A stretch of 64,000 nt of DNA from an uncultured Paenibacillaceae bacterium (GTDB lineage: Bacteria; Bacillota; Bacilli; Aneurinibacillales; Aneurinibacillaceae): positions 62,001 to 126,000 of the forward strand of contig CAMLDI010000003.1 of assembly GCA_946478845.1 (NCBI GenBank). Reading direction: 5' to 3'. This document shows positions 55,607-64,000 of the stretch, piece after piece. Both the position numbers and the translations under genes were made by a program. The notes under the pieces were generated by a model. It saw nothing but the letters and a program-made list of their open reading frames with translations, was not told the origin of the DNA and searched no databases. The stretch's first letter is position 1. Each line of letters starts with the position of its first letter.

Positions 55607-58075
55607 CTATGATATAATATCAATACTGTCCACAATACTCATTTTTTTAATCTTGCCAAGAGGTATCACTGTCGCTATCAAGCATACCACTACAGATAAT
55701 ACACTTCCTGCAAGAATTGGTATAATAGGTATACTAGAAAACTCAATTTGCCCTGTTGCAGCACTATTCATGAATAAAGATATTATATATCCTGCAATAG
55801 AGCCAGAAATAGCCGCAATAATTCCGTAGTATGCTCCTTCCCATAAAAATACTTTATGTAGACTTTTATTATCCATGCCTATAGCTCGTAGCATCCCAAT
55901 TTCATTAATTCTTGTATGAATATTAGTATAGGTTGTATTAATGATATTAAGAGTACCAATTAGAGCTACAAACATTATAAAACCCCATGCCAGAATTTTT
56001 GTTTGCTTAAAGCTTTCTTGCATCTGCTGGTCTGATTCCCTGTAAGATAACCAGCGTGACCCCGGATTATCTTTTGAGATTTGTTCTATGACAGGCTGTA
56101 TTGCCTCCAATTTTGACTTATCCTTGACAAAAACGTTAATCTGATTCAAGGTATTCTTTCCTGTCAACTCATCATAGATGCTATCATATACAATAACGTC
56201 TATGCCATTTACCCAACCCATTCCCTGTATTGAGACAGCTTTACCAGTGACAGCTTGCACTGTCAATTCCTTATCATTAATATTCAGTTTGTCTCTCTGG
56301 TTTAGGTTGGCACTTTTTAGTTCCGATGAAATAGCCATAGGATTTTTAATGATAGCAAGCTTCCCGCTTTTAAAGTCAGCCAGTTGGCTTGTTGTTATTT
56401 CAGGATAGATCTCTTTCAAAAATTGTTCATCAACCCCTATTATTTTAAGGGCTTCACTAGGATTGCCGAAAGAGATATCAGTTTTTAGGTCTCTTTGTTC
56501 AATCTGCTTTTGCGTATACACAGAATATTTCACAAAGGACACTCGCTCCACATTGTTATTCCGATATAATTCTGCTATTGCTTCTTTTTTAATTCCCCCA
56601 ATTTCATTGGATATAGAGAAATCACCCATTTTAAAGTCCTTTACAGCCTTTGAAATATCAAGATTGCTTGAAAATGAATTCAAGGCAACAAATACCGTAA
56701 TACTCATGAATAAGGATAAAATGGTGATAATAGTCCTGCCCCTGTTTCTTTTCAGATTAAGCCATGCTAAATGACGTTGGATACTTTTTATCTTTTTACT
56801 TCTACCAATTCTTCTTTTTATTATATGGGATACTCCAGTCATTGCGATTTTAGGGGAAACTTTAGCTGCATAAACAGCAGAGGGTAGCGCCGCCAAAAAT
56901 GAAAATACCAAGGAAATACTTGCACCTAAAAGTAAAGGGGTAAAATATCCTTTTGCACTTTCATGAATTAGTTTTGAGAGTTGTTCGGAACTATTTACCA
57001 AAAACACTTCAGGATTGATCAAGGAAGTTGCAACTACCGTTATCGTGTTTGCTGACAAGATCCCCACAACTACTCCTATTGGGATAGCAATAGTGCATAA
57101 TAATAGAATTTGAACAATGATAATTTTATATAATTGATTTGGCTCAGCACCTATAGCTCTTAAGACTCCATATTCCTTAATCTTCTTTACTACAGAAATC
57201 TTTAATATATTATATATAACAAGTCCTGCTGCCAGTAAAACAAAAATGCCGATAAATACAGCAATACCTGCTATCCCATTAGCACCGTTTGCTTCTGAAT
57301 CTTTTCCTCGATAATCTACCCCTAAAGTATTCAAATAAATCCAGTTATATTGTATCTGATATACTTTTATATCCAACTCCGAAGCTATCCTGTCAATTTT
57401 ACCTTGAAAGCCTCTTAAATCATTCACTTTAAAATCTACAGAAGCAAACTTGTATTTATCAGGCAATAAGTCACCTACAGTTCCAGGGCCTGCAATTGCA
57501 GTTACTATACCGTTTGCATATCCCAAATAGTCACTTTCCAATATGCCTGATAGTGTATATTCAGAGCTGAAGTTATATGGCAGCTCTGATCCCTTTAGCA
57601 AGCTTGCACTTAAATCAAAGCGAATCTTATCACCTATATTAGGACTGATGCCCATCAGCTTTAGAGTATTTTCATCAATGGCTATTTCATGGGCAGTTTC
57701 GGGTAATCTTCCCGTTTTCACCTTAGAAGCATTGGGATAGTTTTTGAAGGATGCCTTGTCATACTCCCTTACAACCATGGATATACCGGTGTCTTTAATA
57801 TTCATGGCACCTAGTGGTTTAACCACACCAATTTGTGAGAGTCCCACTTTACTTTTCAACTGCTCAATTTTCTGTTCATCCAACTCATGAAAAGTCACAT
57901 GCCTGTCTCCATTTAAAGAACGAGCCTGTTCATACATTAAATTCTTCATAATTCCTATAGATTGGCCAATCACTGTTGTCATGGCTGTAGACATAATGAT
58001 AGCCACAACGATTAAAAAGGTAGTAAGTTTCTGTTTTGTAATTTCCTTAAATGCTAAAGATAGATAAGATCGCAT
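55607..58075 (-). CDS. ABC transporter permease, FtsX/MacB type with duplicated architecture
   Basis: The 822-residue permease shows an internally repeated plan. One membrane helix near residue 20 is followed by an extracytoplasmic region of about 220 residues and three helices (about 268-405). A second helix near residue 450 is followed by another external region of about 230 residues and three more helices to the end. Both halves carry the FtsX cytoplasmic loop pattern (YGVLRAIGAEPNQLYK; IGMLRAIGMDNKSLHK). It pairs with the adjacent ATPase and a two-component system, as in modules for peptide sensing, detoxification or lipoprotein handling. The substrate is unknown. Codon use is clearly more AT-rich than in the cobalamin genes on both sides. 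Confidence 0.9.
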   Translation of the reverse strand: MRSYLSLAFKEITKQKLTTFLIVVAIIMSTAMTTVIGQSIGIMKNLMYEQARSLNGDRHVTFHELDEQKIEQLKSKVGLSQIGVVKPLGAMNIKDTGISMVVREYDKASFKNYPNASKVKTGRLPETAHEIAIDENTLKLMGISPNIGDKIRFDLSASLLKGSELPYNFSSEYTLSGILESDYLGYANGIVTAIAGPGTVGDLLPDKYKFASVDFKVNDLRGFQGKIDRIASELDIKVYQIQYNWIYLNTLGVDYRGKDSEANGANGIAGIAVFIGIFVLLAAGLVIYNILKISVVKKIKEYGVLRAIGAEPNQLYKIIIVQILLLCTIAIPIGVVVGILSANTITVVATSLINPEVFLVNSSEQLSKLIHESAKGYFTPLLLGASISLVFSFLAALPSAVYAAKVSPKIAMTGVSHIIKRRIGRSKKIKSIQRHLAWLNLKRNRGRTIITILSLFMSITVFVALNSFSSNLDISKAVKDFKMGDFSISNEIGGIKKEAIAELYRNNNVERVSFVKYSVYTQKQIEQRDLKTDISFGNPSEALKIIGVDEQFLKEIYPEITTSQLADFKSGKLAIIKNPMAISSELKSANLNQRDKLNINDKELTVQAVTGKAVSIQGMGWVNGIDVIVYDSIYDELTGKNTLNQINVFVKDKSKLEAIQPVIEQISKDNPGSRWLSYRESDQQMQESFKQTKILAWGFIMFVALIGTLNIINTTYTNIHTRINEIGMLRAIGMDNKSLHKVFLWEGAYYGIIAAISGSIAGYIISLFMNSAATGQIEFSSIPIIPILAGSVLSVVVCLIATVIPLGKIKKMSIVDSIDIIS

Positions 58076-58076
58076 T

Positions 58077-58745
58077 TTATTTCACCTCCTGGATCCTGCC
58101 ATCAATAATGGAGATTTGCCTGTCGGCAAGACGAGCAACCCGCTCATCGTGAGTAATGACGATTAATGTTTTGCCAAACTGCTTAGAAGTGCTTGTCAAA
58201 AGCTTCATAACCTCGCTGCCGCTTTTGCTGTCAAGATTGCCAGTTGGCTCATCAGCAAATATAATATCCGGTTTGGCAATTAAGGCTCTTGCTATGGCTA
58301 CCCGTTGCTGCTGTCCCCCTGATAGTTCATGGGGCAGGTGAGTAAGCCTATCCTTTATTCCCAGCAATTCAGATAGTTCCTTTAGATATTCCTTGTCAGG
58401 CTGTTTTCTGTCCAACAAAATTGGCATAGTGATATTTTCTTCTGCTGTTAGGATTGGAATCAGGTTAAACTGTTGAAATATGAAGCCAAAGCTTCTGCGC
58501 CTGAAAGCTGATAATTCTTTTTCATTTGAGGCATACAAGTCTTTTTCGCCTATAAAGACCTTGCCTTTTGTCGGTTGATCTATACCGCTTAACAGGTGTA
58601 GCAGGGTACTCTTTCCGCTTCCCGACGGACCAAGTATAGACACAAATTCTCCTTTGTTGATAGTTATTGTTGCCTCAAATAGGGCAATTACTTTATTCTG
58701 CCCTTTTCCATATATTTTTGTAAGGCCTTCTGTTCTTAAAGACAT
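58077..58745 (-). CDS. ABC transporter ATPase (MacB/LolD type)
   Basis: The 222-residue ATPase has a Walker A (GPSGSGKST, residues 39-47), the Q-loop FQQFNLIP, the signature [15 protein letters not shown] and a Walker B ([13 protein letters not shown]), all in the form typical of FtsX-partner ATPases. A GTG three codons upstream abuts AAGGAG and is too close; the ATG is preferred. One base separates it from the permease gene. Its ribosome binding site lies in the 3' arm of a terminator-like hairpin, which may control its expression. Confidence 0.92.
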   Translation of the reverse strand: MSLRTEGLTKIYGKGQNKVIALFEATITINKGEFVSILGPSGSGKSTLLHLLSGIDQPTKGKVFIGEKDLYASNEKELSAFRRRSFGFIFQQFNLIPILTAEENITMPILLDRKQPDKEYLKELSELLGIKDRLTHLPHELSGGQQQRVAIARALIAKPDIIFADEPTGNLDSKSGSEVMKLLTSTSKQFGKTLIVITHDERVARLADRQISIIDGRIQEVK

Positions 58746-58786
58746 AAAAAACACTCTCCTTAAATTTTTAGTCTAAAAGAGAGTGT
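58746..58786 (-). terminator. Terminator-like hairpin overlapping the ATPase ribosome binding site
   Basis: On the minus strand ACACTCTC and GAGAGTGT pair over eight bases and are followed by T residues that run directly into the ATPase ATG. The 3' arm contains the GGAGAG ribosome binding sequence. A smaller TTTTAG/CTAAAA palindrome lies in the loop. It starts 14 nt after the histidine kinase stop. Confidence 0.7.
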
Positions 58787-58799
58787 AAAGAATATTTAT

Positions 58800-59969
58800 C
58801 TACTTTTTATCAACATTTAAAGAAAAAGTTGCGGTAACTTTGGCTCCACCGTCTTCTGCGTTTGCCAAAGTAAGACTACCCTCATGCTTTTGGCATAAAA
58901 TCTTGGATATATTTAGTCCTAAACCTAAATGATTGCTGTCTGTTACATTTTTGTTCCTATAGAAAGGTTCTGTTGCCAATTTTAAATCTTCGGGGCTAAA
59001 TCCTTTTCCATCATCAGTTATCTCAAAGACAATTAAGGCCTGAGTTTTGCTACAATCCACATATACACTCTTCTGAGCATACCGGAAAGCATTAGCAGCA
59101 ATATTTTCAATGACCCTAAATATAACTTTCTCGTCCAAAAATAGCGAAGAAGAAGTAATATGATTATTTAGCATAAAGGATTTGCCTTGTTCCTCTGATA
59201 GAATTCTCAGGTTACTTTCAAGTTTATTGATAAAGTCCAAAGTTTCTACTTCTACCGGGTAAATATCCATATCCTCCAGTTTTTGCACATTGTTCATGGT
59301 ATCTACATATTTTTCAAGCCTGACCACATTGTCTGACATTAGAGAAACAGTTGAAAGCAATTTTTCCTGACTGATTTTTCCTGTTGGAAAATAACTCTCC
59401 AAAATTCCTGTATAACCCTTCAGCACTGTAATAGGTGTTCGGAGATCATGGGCAAAAGTAGCATTGAGGCGCTTTCTTTCCTCCATCATTCTCCACATGC
59501 TGATGTTATTATTTAAAAGCTGCTTTCTCATTTTCTCAAATGCGGTGCATAAATCACCCATTTCATCTTTGCTATCATAGGCTATAGTAAAATTAAGGTC
59601 ATTGCAGGATATTTTTTTTGCGCTGTCCTTTAATAAAGTAATAGGCGTTTTTAATTTGCTGTTATAAAAAATATAGGCAGTAGCAATGACGGATACTACA
59701 AAAAACAATGAAGGAAGTCCCAATTTTAAATACTCTATAATTTGTAATATCCTTTGATCAGTTTTACTAAAGGCATTGGGATCGACTAAAAAGATGCTGG
59801 GATTTAAAGTTGTATTGTTATAAGTTGAATAATATTTTGCTAATATGTTGCTCCTTATGGCCTCCAAACTCCAGAATGAGAAAACAGTAAACAATGTATC
59901 CACAATTAAGGTTACGAAAGTTAAGGCAATAAAAGTTTTTTTTATTGACATGTCTTTTATTTTACCCAC
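58800..59969 (-). CDS. Sensor histidine kinase
   Basis: The 389-residue kinase has two membrane helices (about residues 11-33 and 84-102) enclosing a short external region of about 50 residues, then a HAMP-like linker. The phosphorylated histidine is H174 in FAHDLRTPITVLKG, and the ATPase domain shows the N-box (VIENIAANAFRYA) and G-box (ITDDGKGFSPED). A GTG overlapping the regulator's end and an ATG six codons later are both possible starts. It pairs with the adjacent OmpR-type regulator and faces the ABC genes. The small external region suggests that it senses at the membrane, perhaps with the permease; that is inference. Confidence 0.92.
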   Translation of the reverse strand: MGKIKDMSIKKTFIALTFVTLIVDTLFTVFSFWSLEAIRSNILAKYYSTYNNTTLNPSIFLVDPNAFSKTDQRILQIIEYLKLGLPSLFFVVSVIATAYIFYNSKLKTPITLLKDSAKKISCNDLNFTIAYDSKDEMGDLCTAFEKMRKQLLNNNISMWRMMEERKRLNATFAHDLRTPITVLKGYTGILESYFPTGKISQEKLLSTVSLMSDNVVRLEKYVDTMNNVQKLEDMDIYPVEVETLDFINKLESNLRILSEEQGKSFMLNNHITSSSLFLDEKVIFRVIENIAANAFRYAQKSVYVDCSKTQALIVFEITDDGKGFSPEDLKLATEPFYRNKNVTDSNHLGLGLNISKILCQKHEGSLTLANAEDGGAKVTATFSLNVDKK

Positions 59970-60631
59970 TTATACCCTAACCCCCAAACAGTTACAATAT
60001 AGGTTTCTGGCGAGTATGTGGCAAGCTTTGAGCGTATTCTTCTAATATGCTCCGCAACTACATTGCTATCTCCCTCACTGTCATAACCCCATATTTTTTC
60101 ATAGATTCTTTCTTTGTCAAAAACCTGTCCTGAATTCATAGATAAAAGCTCCACAATATCAAATTCCTTTTTAGCAAGTTGTATGGGGTTATTATTAAAA
60201 TATACACAGCGCTGACCATAATCAATGACTAGATCCTTAGTAAAAATAGCTGTAGTTTTATTTATATTCCTATATTCCCTCCTTAAATGGGCAGCTACTC
60301 TAGCACCAAGCTCATCAATACTAAAAGGCTTAACAATATAGTCATCTCCACCTACACGAAACCCATTAATTTTATCTTTTTCCTCAACTTTTGCCGTTAG
60401 AAAGAGAATAGGGCAGGAAATATACTTTCTAATTTTCGAACAAATTTCGTAACCATCTATATCAGGCATATTAATGTCAAGTAGGATAATATCAGGGTTC
60501 TGTGCTACCTTTTGTAGTGCCTCTGAGCCATTCATTGCAGTGAGAACAGTATATCCATTAATTACAAAATAGTCTTTTAGTAGCGTTACAATACCTAATT
60601 CGTCATCCACTATTAATATATTCTTAATCAT
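59957..60631 (-). CDS. OmpR-family response regulator
   Basis: The 224-residue regulator has a receiver domain (phospho-acceptor D52 in ILLDINMPDIDG, acidic pair DD at residues 9-10, lysine in VKPF) and a C-terminal winged helix (AKKEFDIVELLSMNSGQVF; VVAEHIRRIRSKL; TVWGLGYKW). The ATG used follows GTGGTGA; a GTG three codons earlier is possible. It overlaps the kinase gene and leads the module. It probably regulates the ABC genes; no binding repeats were identified in the 162 nt upstream, which contain no gene. Confidence 0.93.
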   Translation of the reverse strand: MIKNILIVDDELGIVTLLKDYFVINGYTVLTAMNGSEALQKVAQNPDIILLDINMPDIDGYEICSKIRKYISCPILFLTAKVEEKDKINGFRVGGDDYIVKPFSIDELGARVAAHLRREYRNINKTTAIFTKDLVIDYGQRCVYFNNNPIQLAKKEFDIVELLSMNSGQVFDKERIYEKIWGYDSEGDSNVVAEHIRRIRSKLATYSPETYIVTVWGLGYKWVK

Positions 60632-60802
60632 AGTCACCACTATTTCTAAATCAGTATATTCTTAGTTCTACTATCTAAAAATTAATTTTATTATCTATGT
60701 TCCTCCTTTCTGTAGTTTTAGTTATGATGACTATATTTTACTAAAAAGGGATGTTTTTTGTTGTTTTTTTTGAGCTCTAACCACCCATCGCAAATGAAGT
60801 GT

Positions 60803-61630
60803 TTATAAGTAAGGGAAAATAGCCTCTTTTAGAGACCTAATTGTACGCGGGGGAGTGGTACCCTTTCGTACAGATTCAGGCAACGCCTGCCATATTTGAT
60901 AGAGATAAGGAATTTCTAATCCAATCTCCCCGATTTCCTTTCCCCGGGCAAACACGTCAAAGGGAGTTCCCTCCATGACACATTTCCCCTGGTCCATCAC
61001 AATCACCCAATCTGCCCATTCATAGGCAACATTCATATCATTGGTGGCCATAAGAATCGTGGTTCCCAGTTGATGAATGCGATTTAATTCAGCTAGCAAT
61101 TGCTTCTCTGACACCCGGTCTAAATAAGCGGTCGGCTCGTCCAATAAAAGAAGTTCCGGCTCTAGTACCATGACCCCTGCCAGTGATACCCTCTTTTTTT
61201 GCCCTAAACTTAACTGGTGCAGTGGAATATGGGCTAAATCAATAAGCCCTAGTTGAGCAAGAATGTTCTCTGTCCGTTTTGTAATTTCATCCTCAGGCAC
61301 CTTTGCATTGCGCAGGCCATAAGAAATGTCATCCCTAGCTGTTCCTAAAATAAGTTGTTGTTCAGGATCCTGGAATACCAATCCTACTTTTTGTCGAAGT
61401 TCCTTTAAGTCATTCCTTTTATAGGATAATGGGTCCCCCTTCCATTTGATTTCGCCTTTTTGGGGCTGGATCATTCCAATAGACTGGAGAAAGAAAGTGG
61501 ATTTTCCACATCCGTTATGGCCCAGCAAAACAGTTTTTTTTCCCTCTGGTATGGACAATGTTAAACCCTCTAAAGCAAGAGCTGTGGCACCTGGATAAAC
61601 ATAAGTTAAATTGACCGCTTCCATAATCAT
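60803..61630 (-). CDS. cbiO: Cobalt ECF transporter ATPase CbiO
   Basis: The 275-residue ATPase energises the cobalt importer. It has a Walker A (LGHNGCGKST), the signature LSLGQKKRVSLAG typical of ECF-type ATPases, and a Walker B (LLLLDEPTAYLD). The open frame extends 19 codons into cbiQ; the ATG used is preceded by GAGGGAAG and lies 11 nt after the cbiQ stop. It is the last gene of cbiMNQO. Confidence 0.94.
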   Translation of the reverse strand: MIMEAVNLTYVYPGATALALEGLTLSIPEGKKTVLLGHNGCGKSTFFLQSIGMIQPQKGEIKWKGDPLSYKRNDLKELRQKVGLVFQDPEQQLILGTARDDISYGLRNAKVPEDEITKRTENILAQLGLIDLAHIPLHQLSLGQKKRVSLAGVMVLEPELLLLDEPTAYLDRVSEKQLLAELNRIHQLGTTILMATNDMNVAYEWADWVIVMDQGKCVMEGTPFDVFARGKEIGEIGLEIPYLYQIWQALPESVRKGTTPPRTIRSLKEAIFPYL

Positions 61631-61641
61631 TTTTTCTTCCC

Positions 61642-62430
61642 TCACCCTACTCTCACCCATCCTTCCAGCAAAAGCAATAAACAGCAACCGACTACACCTT
61701 CAATTTGATAACGCCAGGAAATCCCCTTATCTTCCATGGGCGGAAGCAAGATTTCCTCTGTTAACCCCCTTGAAATTAATCCATAGGTAAGACCTTTATA
61801 CCTTTGCATGGTATGGGCAAATAAATGGCCGAACAGTAAGCCGAAATCCCGCATCTTCCCGGAAAAAGAGCCATGTCCACCCCGGGCCTTCTGAGCCACC
61901 AGCATACCATAAGCCGTATCTACCAATAAAAAAATAAACCGATACATTACAAGTGAAAGTTCTATGATAATCTGGGGCAATCTTATTTTTTTCATAACCT
62001 GTAACAGTTCTAAAAAAGGGATTGTAAACAAAATAAAAAATAAACAGCTAAGGCTGGCTAATAAGCGAAAAAATAAGGTATAGGCTAAAGTGAATCCCGA
62101 CTCCGTGATATAAAAGGTCCATTGAACGAGTTGAAAGGAGCATAAGCTTTCTCTTCCTGGCTGCAGGCTTTGTTCCATTTCCAAAAGGAGAGGGGGCAAA
62201 CTTATGATGTAAAAAAGCAGAGATGTGCTAAAAAACAAAAAATAAGGTTTCCAGGGAATGCGTGCATACCATAGGGTCCAGACCGCCATCCAAATGAAAA
62301 TAACACCTTGCACCATAGGATGGGATAACAGAGAAAGCAACAGGAGCACCCCTGCAAATCCACTTCTCCACAATGGGGAGGTATAGCGTAAACCATTTGT
62401 ATAAATAAGGGTATCCATTGTAAATTTCAT
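61642..62430 (-). CDS. cbiQ: Cobalt transporter membrane component CbiQ
   Basis: The 262-residue protein is the ECF-type transmembrane component with several hydrophobic helices and the two-part coupling region (KARGGHGSFSGKMRDFGLLFGHL and the later ISRGLTEE). It couples CbiO to CbiM. Its ATG overlaps the cbiN stop (TAATG), with AGAGGAAAG upstream. Confidence 0.92.
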   Translation of the reverse strand: MKFTMDTLIYTNGLRYTSPLWRSGFAGVLLLLSLLSHPMVQGVIFIWMAVWTLWYARIPWKPYFLFFSTSLLFYIISLPPLLLEMEQSLQPGRESLCSFQLVQWTFYITESGFTLAYTLFFRLLASLSCLFFILFTIPFLELLQVMKKIRLPQIIIELSLVMYRFIFLLVDTAYGMLVAQKARGGHGSFSGKMRDFGLLFGHLFAHTMQRYKGLTYGLISRGLTEEILLPPMEDKGISWRYQIEGVVGCCLLLLLEGWVRVG

Positions 62431-62726
62431 TACTTTTCTTTCCTCTGTATAGATTTACCTTTTATAAATCCAATGACATAACCAATGATTCCTGCACCGA
62501 TTGCCGCCTGAAGGGCAAACAGCAGACTTTCTGTTTCACTACCCGGGGGTTCTAATAAAGGTTGAACCCAGGGTACATAAGATGGAACCATATCCTGGAT
62601 TGCCTTTTCTGCAACACCGTCTGCCCCGCTAAATTCAGATCCCCTATTTAATAACAGAGGGAGAACAGCCAGAACAATGACAGCAATAATAATAAACCAG
62701 TTCATGCCTTTTCTTACTTTCTTCAT
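62430..62726 (-). CDS. cbiN: Cobalt transporter accessory subunit CbiN
   Basis: The 98-residue protein has two membrane helices (about residues 9-25 and 66-84) and an extracytoplasmic loop with SEFSGADGVAEKAIQDMVPSYVPWV, the CbiN pattern. CbiN assists cobalt loading of CbiM. The frame begins with TTG then ATG; the ATG is used, behind AGAGGGA. Confidence 0.92.
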   Translation of the reverse strand: MKKVRKGMNWFIIIAVIVLAVLPLLLNRGSEFSGADGVAEKAIQDMVPSYVPWVQPLLEPPGSETESLLFALQAAIGAGIIGYVIGFIKGKSIQRKEK

Positions 62727-62729
62727 CAA

Positions 62730-63488
62730 TTATCCCTCTCTCTTTTTAAACATAAGTTTTTCAAGGTCCTGGCTATTATAGGTATGCAACCAGTTAATCA
62801 CTAGAAGGGTTAATAACCCTTCGCTAATGGCTAAAGGAATTTGTGTCACTGCAAAAATGCCCGCAAATTTCAGGGAAGAAGCCAAAATCCCTCCTGCCTC
62901 TGCAGGAAAGGCAAGGGCAAGCTGTAGAGAGGTTACAATATATGTGGTTAAATTTGCCAGGGACGCTGCAATGAACACGGACCACCGTTGGCCAACCCCG
63001 GTTTTAACAAGAGACCGATATACCCCATAGGCCACAAAGGGTCCTACCACTGCCATGGAAAAGGCATTGGCCCCCAGGGTTGTAATCCCTCCATGAGCCA
63101 CTAACAGGGCTTGAAAAAGGAGGACAAGACTTCCTAAAACAGACATTACCAGGGGCCCAAATAAAATGGTACCCAGGCCCGTCCCTGTTGGATGGGAACT
63201 GCTTCCTGTCACAGAAGGGATTTTTAAAGCAGAAAGAACAAAAGTAAAGGCTCCTGCCAGCCCTAGTAAAAGCTTCAATTCAGGATGATTTTTTGTAAGT
63301 TTAATAAGAGACCGCAGGCCAATAATAAAAAAGGGAAGAAATACAATCCACCAAAAAAGAGCCCATCCAAGGGGTAAAAATCCCTCCATGATATGCATAG
63401 CATAGGTTGCCTGAGGTTCATTTATTAATAAATACAAACCGAAACCAGCAACTAACAAAACGGTAGAAATCCCTTTGTTTTTTTTCAT
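62730..63488 (-). CDS. cbiM: Cobalt-binding substrate component CbiM
   Basis: The 252-residue membrane protein binds cobalt. A signal peptide (residues 1-30, ending in ATYA) precedes [17 protein letters not shown]. Cleavage after A30 would leave the Met-His N-terminus that in CbiM/NikM enters the metal site. Further conserved residues are in [10 protein letters not shown] and [14 protein letters not shown]. It leads the cbiMNQO operon behind riboswitch 3 and its terminator, so cobalt uptake should fall when B12 is plentiful. Confidence 0.95.
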   Translation of the reverse strand: MKKNKGISTVLLVAGFGLYLLINEPQATYAMHIMEGFLPLGWALFWWIVFLPFFIIGLRSLIKLTKNHPELKLLLGLAGAFTFVLSALKIPSVTGSSSHPTGTGLGTILFGPLVMSVLGSLVLLFQALLVAHGGITTLGANAFSMAVVGPFVAYGVYRSLVKTGVGQRWSVFIAASLANLTTYIVTSLQLALAFPAEAGGILASSLKFAGIFAVTQIPLAISEGLLTLLVINWLHTYNSQDLEKLMFKKREG

Positions 63489-63511
63489 CAAACCCTCTCC
63501 CTTTTCCCATT

Positions 63512-63547
63512 AAAAAAGCATCTTTTTCCATAAGGAAAAAGATGCTT
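63512..63547 (-). terminator. Riboswitch 3 expression-platform terminator (cbiMNQO)
   Basis: On the minus strand AAGCATCTTTTTCC and GGAAAAAGATGCTT form a perfect 14-bp stem with a four-base loop and then TTTTAATG. It lies 24 nt before cbiM. Confidence 0.93.
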
Positions 63548-63597
63548 AATAGGCTAGCTAAGTAAACACCTTTCCATCCTCGTGGATTTCGTGCAAG

Positions 63598-63777
63598 TTA
63601 TTCACGGCAGGTCTCCTGGCTTAGATTCATCACATTATCTCATCCTTCCCATTTCATCATGAAATAGTGGATTTAACCTTGAGAAAATGCTCCTCATTAC
63701 AGTGGCGGGACCGCATCGGACTTTCACCGATCTTCCCTATTAAGCTTTAAACAATTTCTTATTCAAAGCACCGTAAA
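63598..63777 (-). ncRNA. Cobalamin riboswitch 3 (cbiMNQO)
   Basis: On the minus strand the core reads GGGAAGATCGGTGAAAGTCC, then GCGGTCCCGCCACTGTAA, and ends in the B12 box AGCCAGGAGACCTGCC. The ends around ACGG and CCGT can pair. It precedes the cobalt transporter operon. Confidence 0.95.
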
Positions 63778-63826
63778 TTTTACTATGAAATTAATAATAT
63801 AATTTAAACCTATGATTTATTATAAA

Positions 63827-64000
63827 TCAAGTAAAAGATTTACTTCCTGTTAACTCCATAATTTCATAGATTTTTTCCATATCCAAATTGGCACGAACTA
63901 TTTTTCCTAGTGCTTCGTAGGCCTGTTCCCGTCGCTCTTTCTCCGTTAACACGGCATCATCAACCACCGGATACCCCTTCTCCTGCCGCAATTCATTTAA
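63827..64000 (-). CDS. cbiP: Cobyric acid synthase CbiP (C-terminal part)
   Basis: The last 57 codons of a minus-strand gene enter from the right edge. The sequence LNELRQEKGYPVV, then EQAYEALGKIVRANLDMEKIYEIMEL, fits the C-terminus of cobyric acid synthase (CbiP/CobQ), which amidates the remaining side chains of cobyrinate a,c-diamide. The neighbouring riboswitch and cobalt transporter support this. Only the tail is visible, so catalytic residues cannot be checked. Confidence 0.75.
   Translation of the reverse strand, partial: LNELRQEKGYPVVDDAVLTEKERREQAYEALGKIVRANLDMEKIYEIMELTGSKSFT

Noticed and set aside
60690..60715. AAAGGAGGAAC sequence on the minus strand upstream of the response regulator
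   Set aside because: No start codon follows at a usable distance, so no leader gene can be supported.

Overview
The window comes from the chromosome of an endospore-forming, low-GC Gram-positive bacterium of the Bacillales. The evidence is a sufCDSUB cluster in the Bacillus order, a GerA-type germinant receptor operon, CotF-like coat proteins and a SpoIID-domain protein. It also has perfect matches to the Bacillus TnrA/GlnR and PerR operators, and a cobalamin operon of the Priestia (Bacillus) megaterium type, with CbiH60 and a CbiX that has an MXCXXC motif plus a histidine tail. No rRNA, tRNA, CRISPR array, transposase or prophage gene was seen.

Layout. 1-4.1 kb: Fe-S assembly operon sufC-D-S-U-B on the minus strand, cut at the left edge inside sufB. 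4.4-8.5 kb: a small membrane protein, then a stand-alone GltB-type GXGXG protein divergent from amtB-glnK, with two TnrA/GlnR boxes between them, then an IclR regulator. 8.6-14.2 kb: small zinc-ribbon proteins, an acyl-CoA dehydrogenase, an unexplained secreted-protein/coiled-coil gene pair, PerR-controlled ahpC, an aminotransferase and a YusI-type ArsC-fold protein. 14.3-18.2 kb: vitamin B12 ABC importer btuFCD under cobalamin riboswitch 1, and a DUF2797 gene. 18.3-22.4 kb: germinant receptor operon. 22.5-27.4 kb: proline genes proB-proA-proC behind a short terminator-containing leader, a P-loop/Asp23-like fusion, and two coat proteins. 27.5-35.9 kb: small conserved genes, a three-gene secreted cassette (SpoIID domain, Ig-like domain, ligand-less cupredoxin), ispH, a YciI-like protein, an MFS exporter, yvyE and cardiolipin synthase.

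35.97-55.05 kb is one uninterrupted minus-strand operon of 21 genes (cbiH60 to cbiB). It covers almost the whole cobalt-early (anaerobic) adenosylcobalamin route and sits behind cobalamin riboswitch 2. It runs from uroporphyrinogen III through sirohydrochlorin, cobalt insertion, ring contraction and cobyrinate amidation to adenosylation. It also makes the aminopropanol linker (PduX, CobD) and lower ligand (BluB), assembles the nucleotide loop, and carries a salvage enzyme (CbiZ). 60.8-63.5 kb holds the cobalt importer cbiMNQO behind riboswitch 3, and the C-terminus of cbiP lies at the right edge. Uptake of cobalt, uptake of B12 and synthesis are therefore each governed by their own riboswitch with its own terminator. 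No cobT was seen in the window.

Between the cobalt importer and the cbi operon (55.6-60.6 kb) sits a more AT-rich module: response regulator, histidine kinase, ABC ATPase and FtsX-type permease. It looks like an insertion into the cobalamin locus and resembles peptide-sensing or antimicrobial-resistance modules. Its ATPase gene starts directly on the U-tract of a terminator-like hairpin that also contains the ribosome binding site.

The least explained items are this ABC/two-component module, the secreted SpoIID/Ig/cupredoxin cassette, the secreted helical protein with its coiled-coil partner, and the nitrogen-controlled GXGXG protein.
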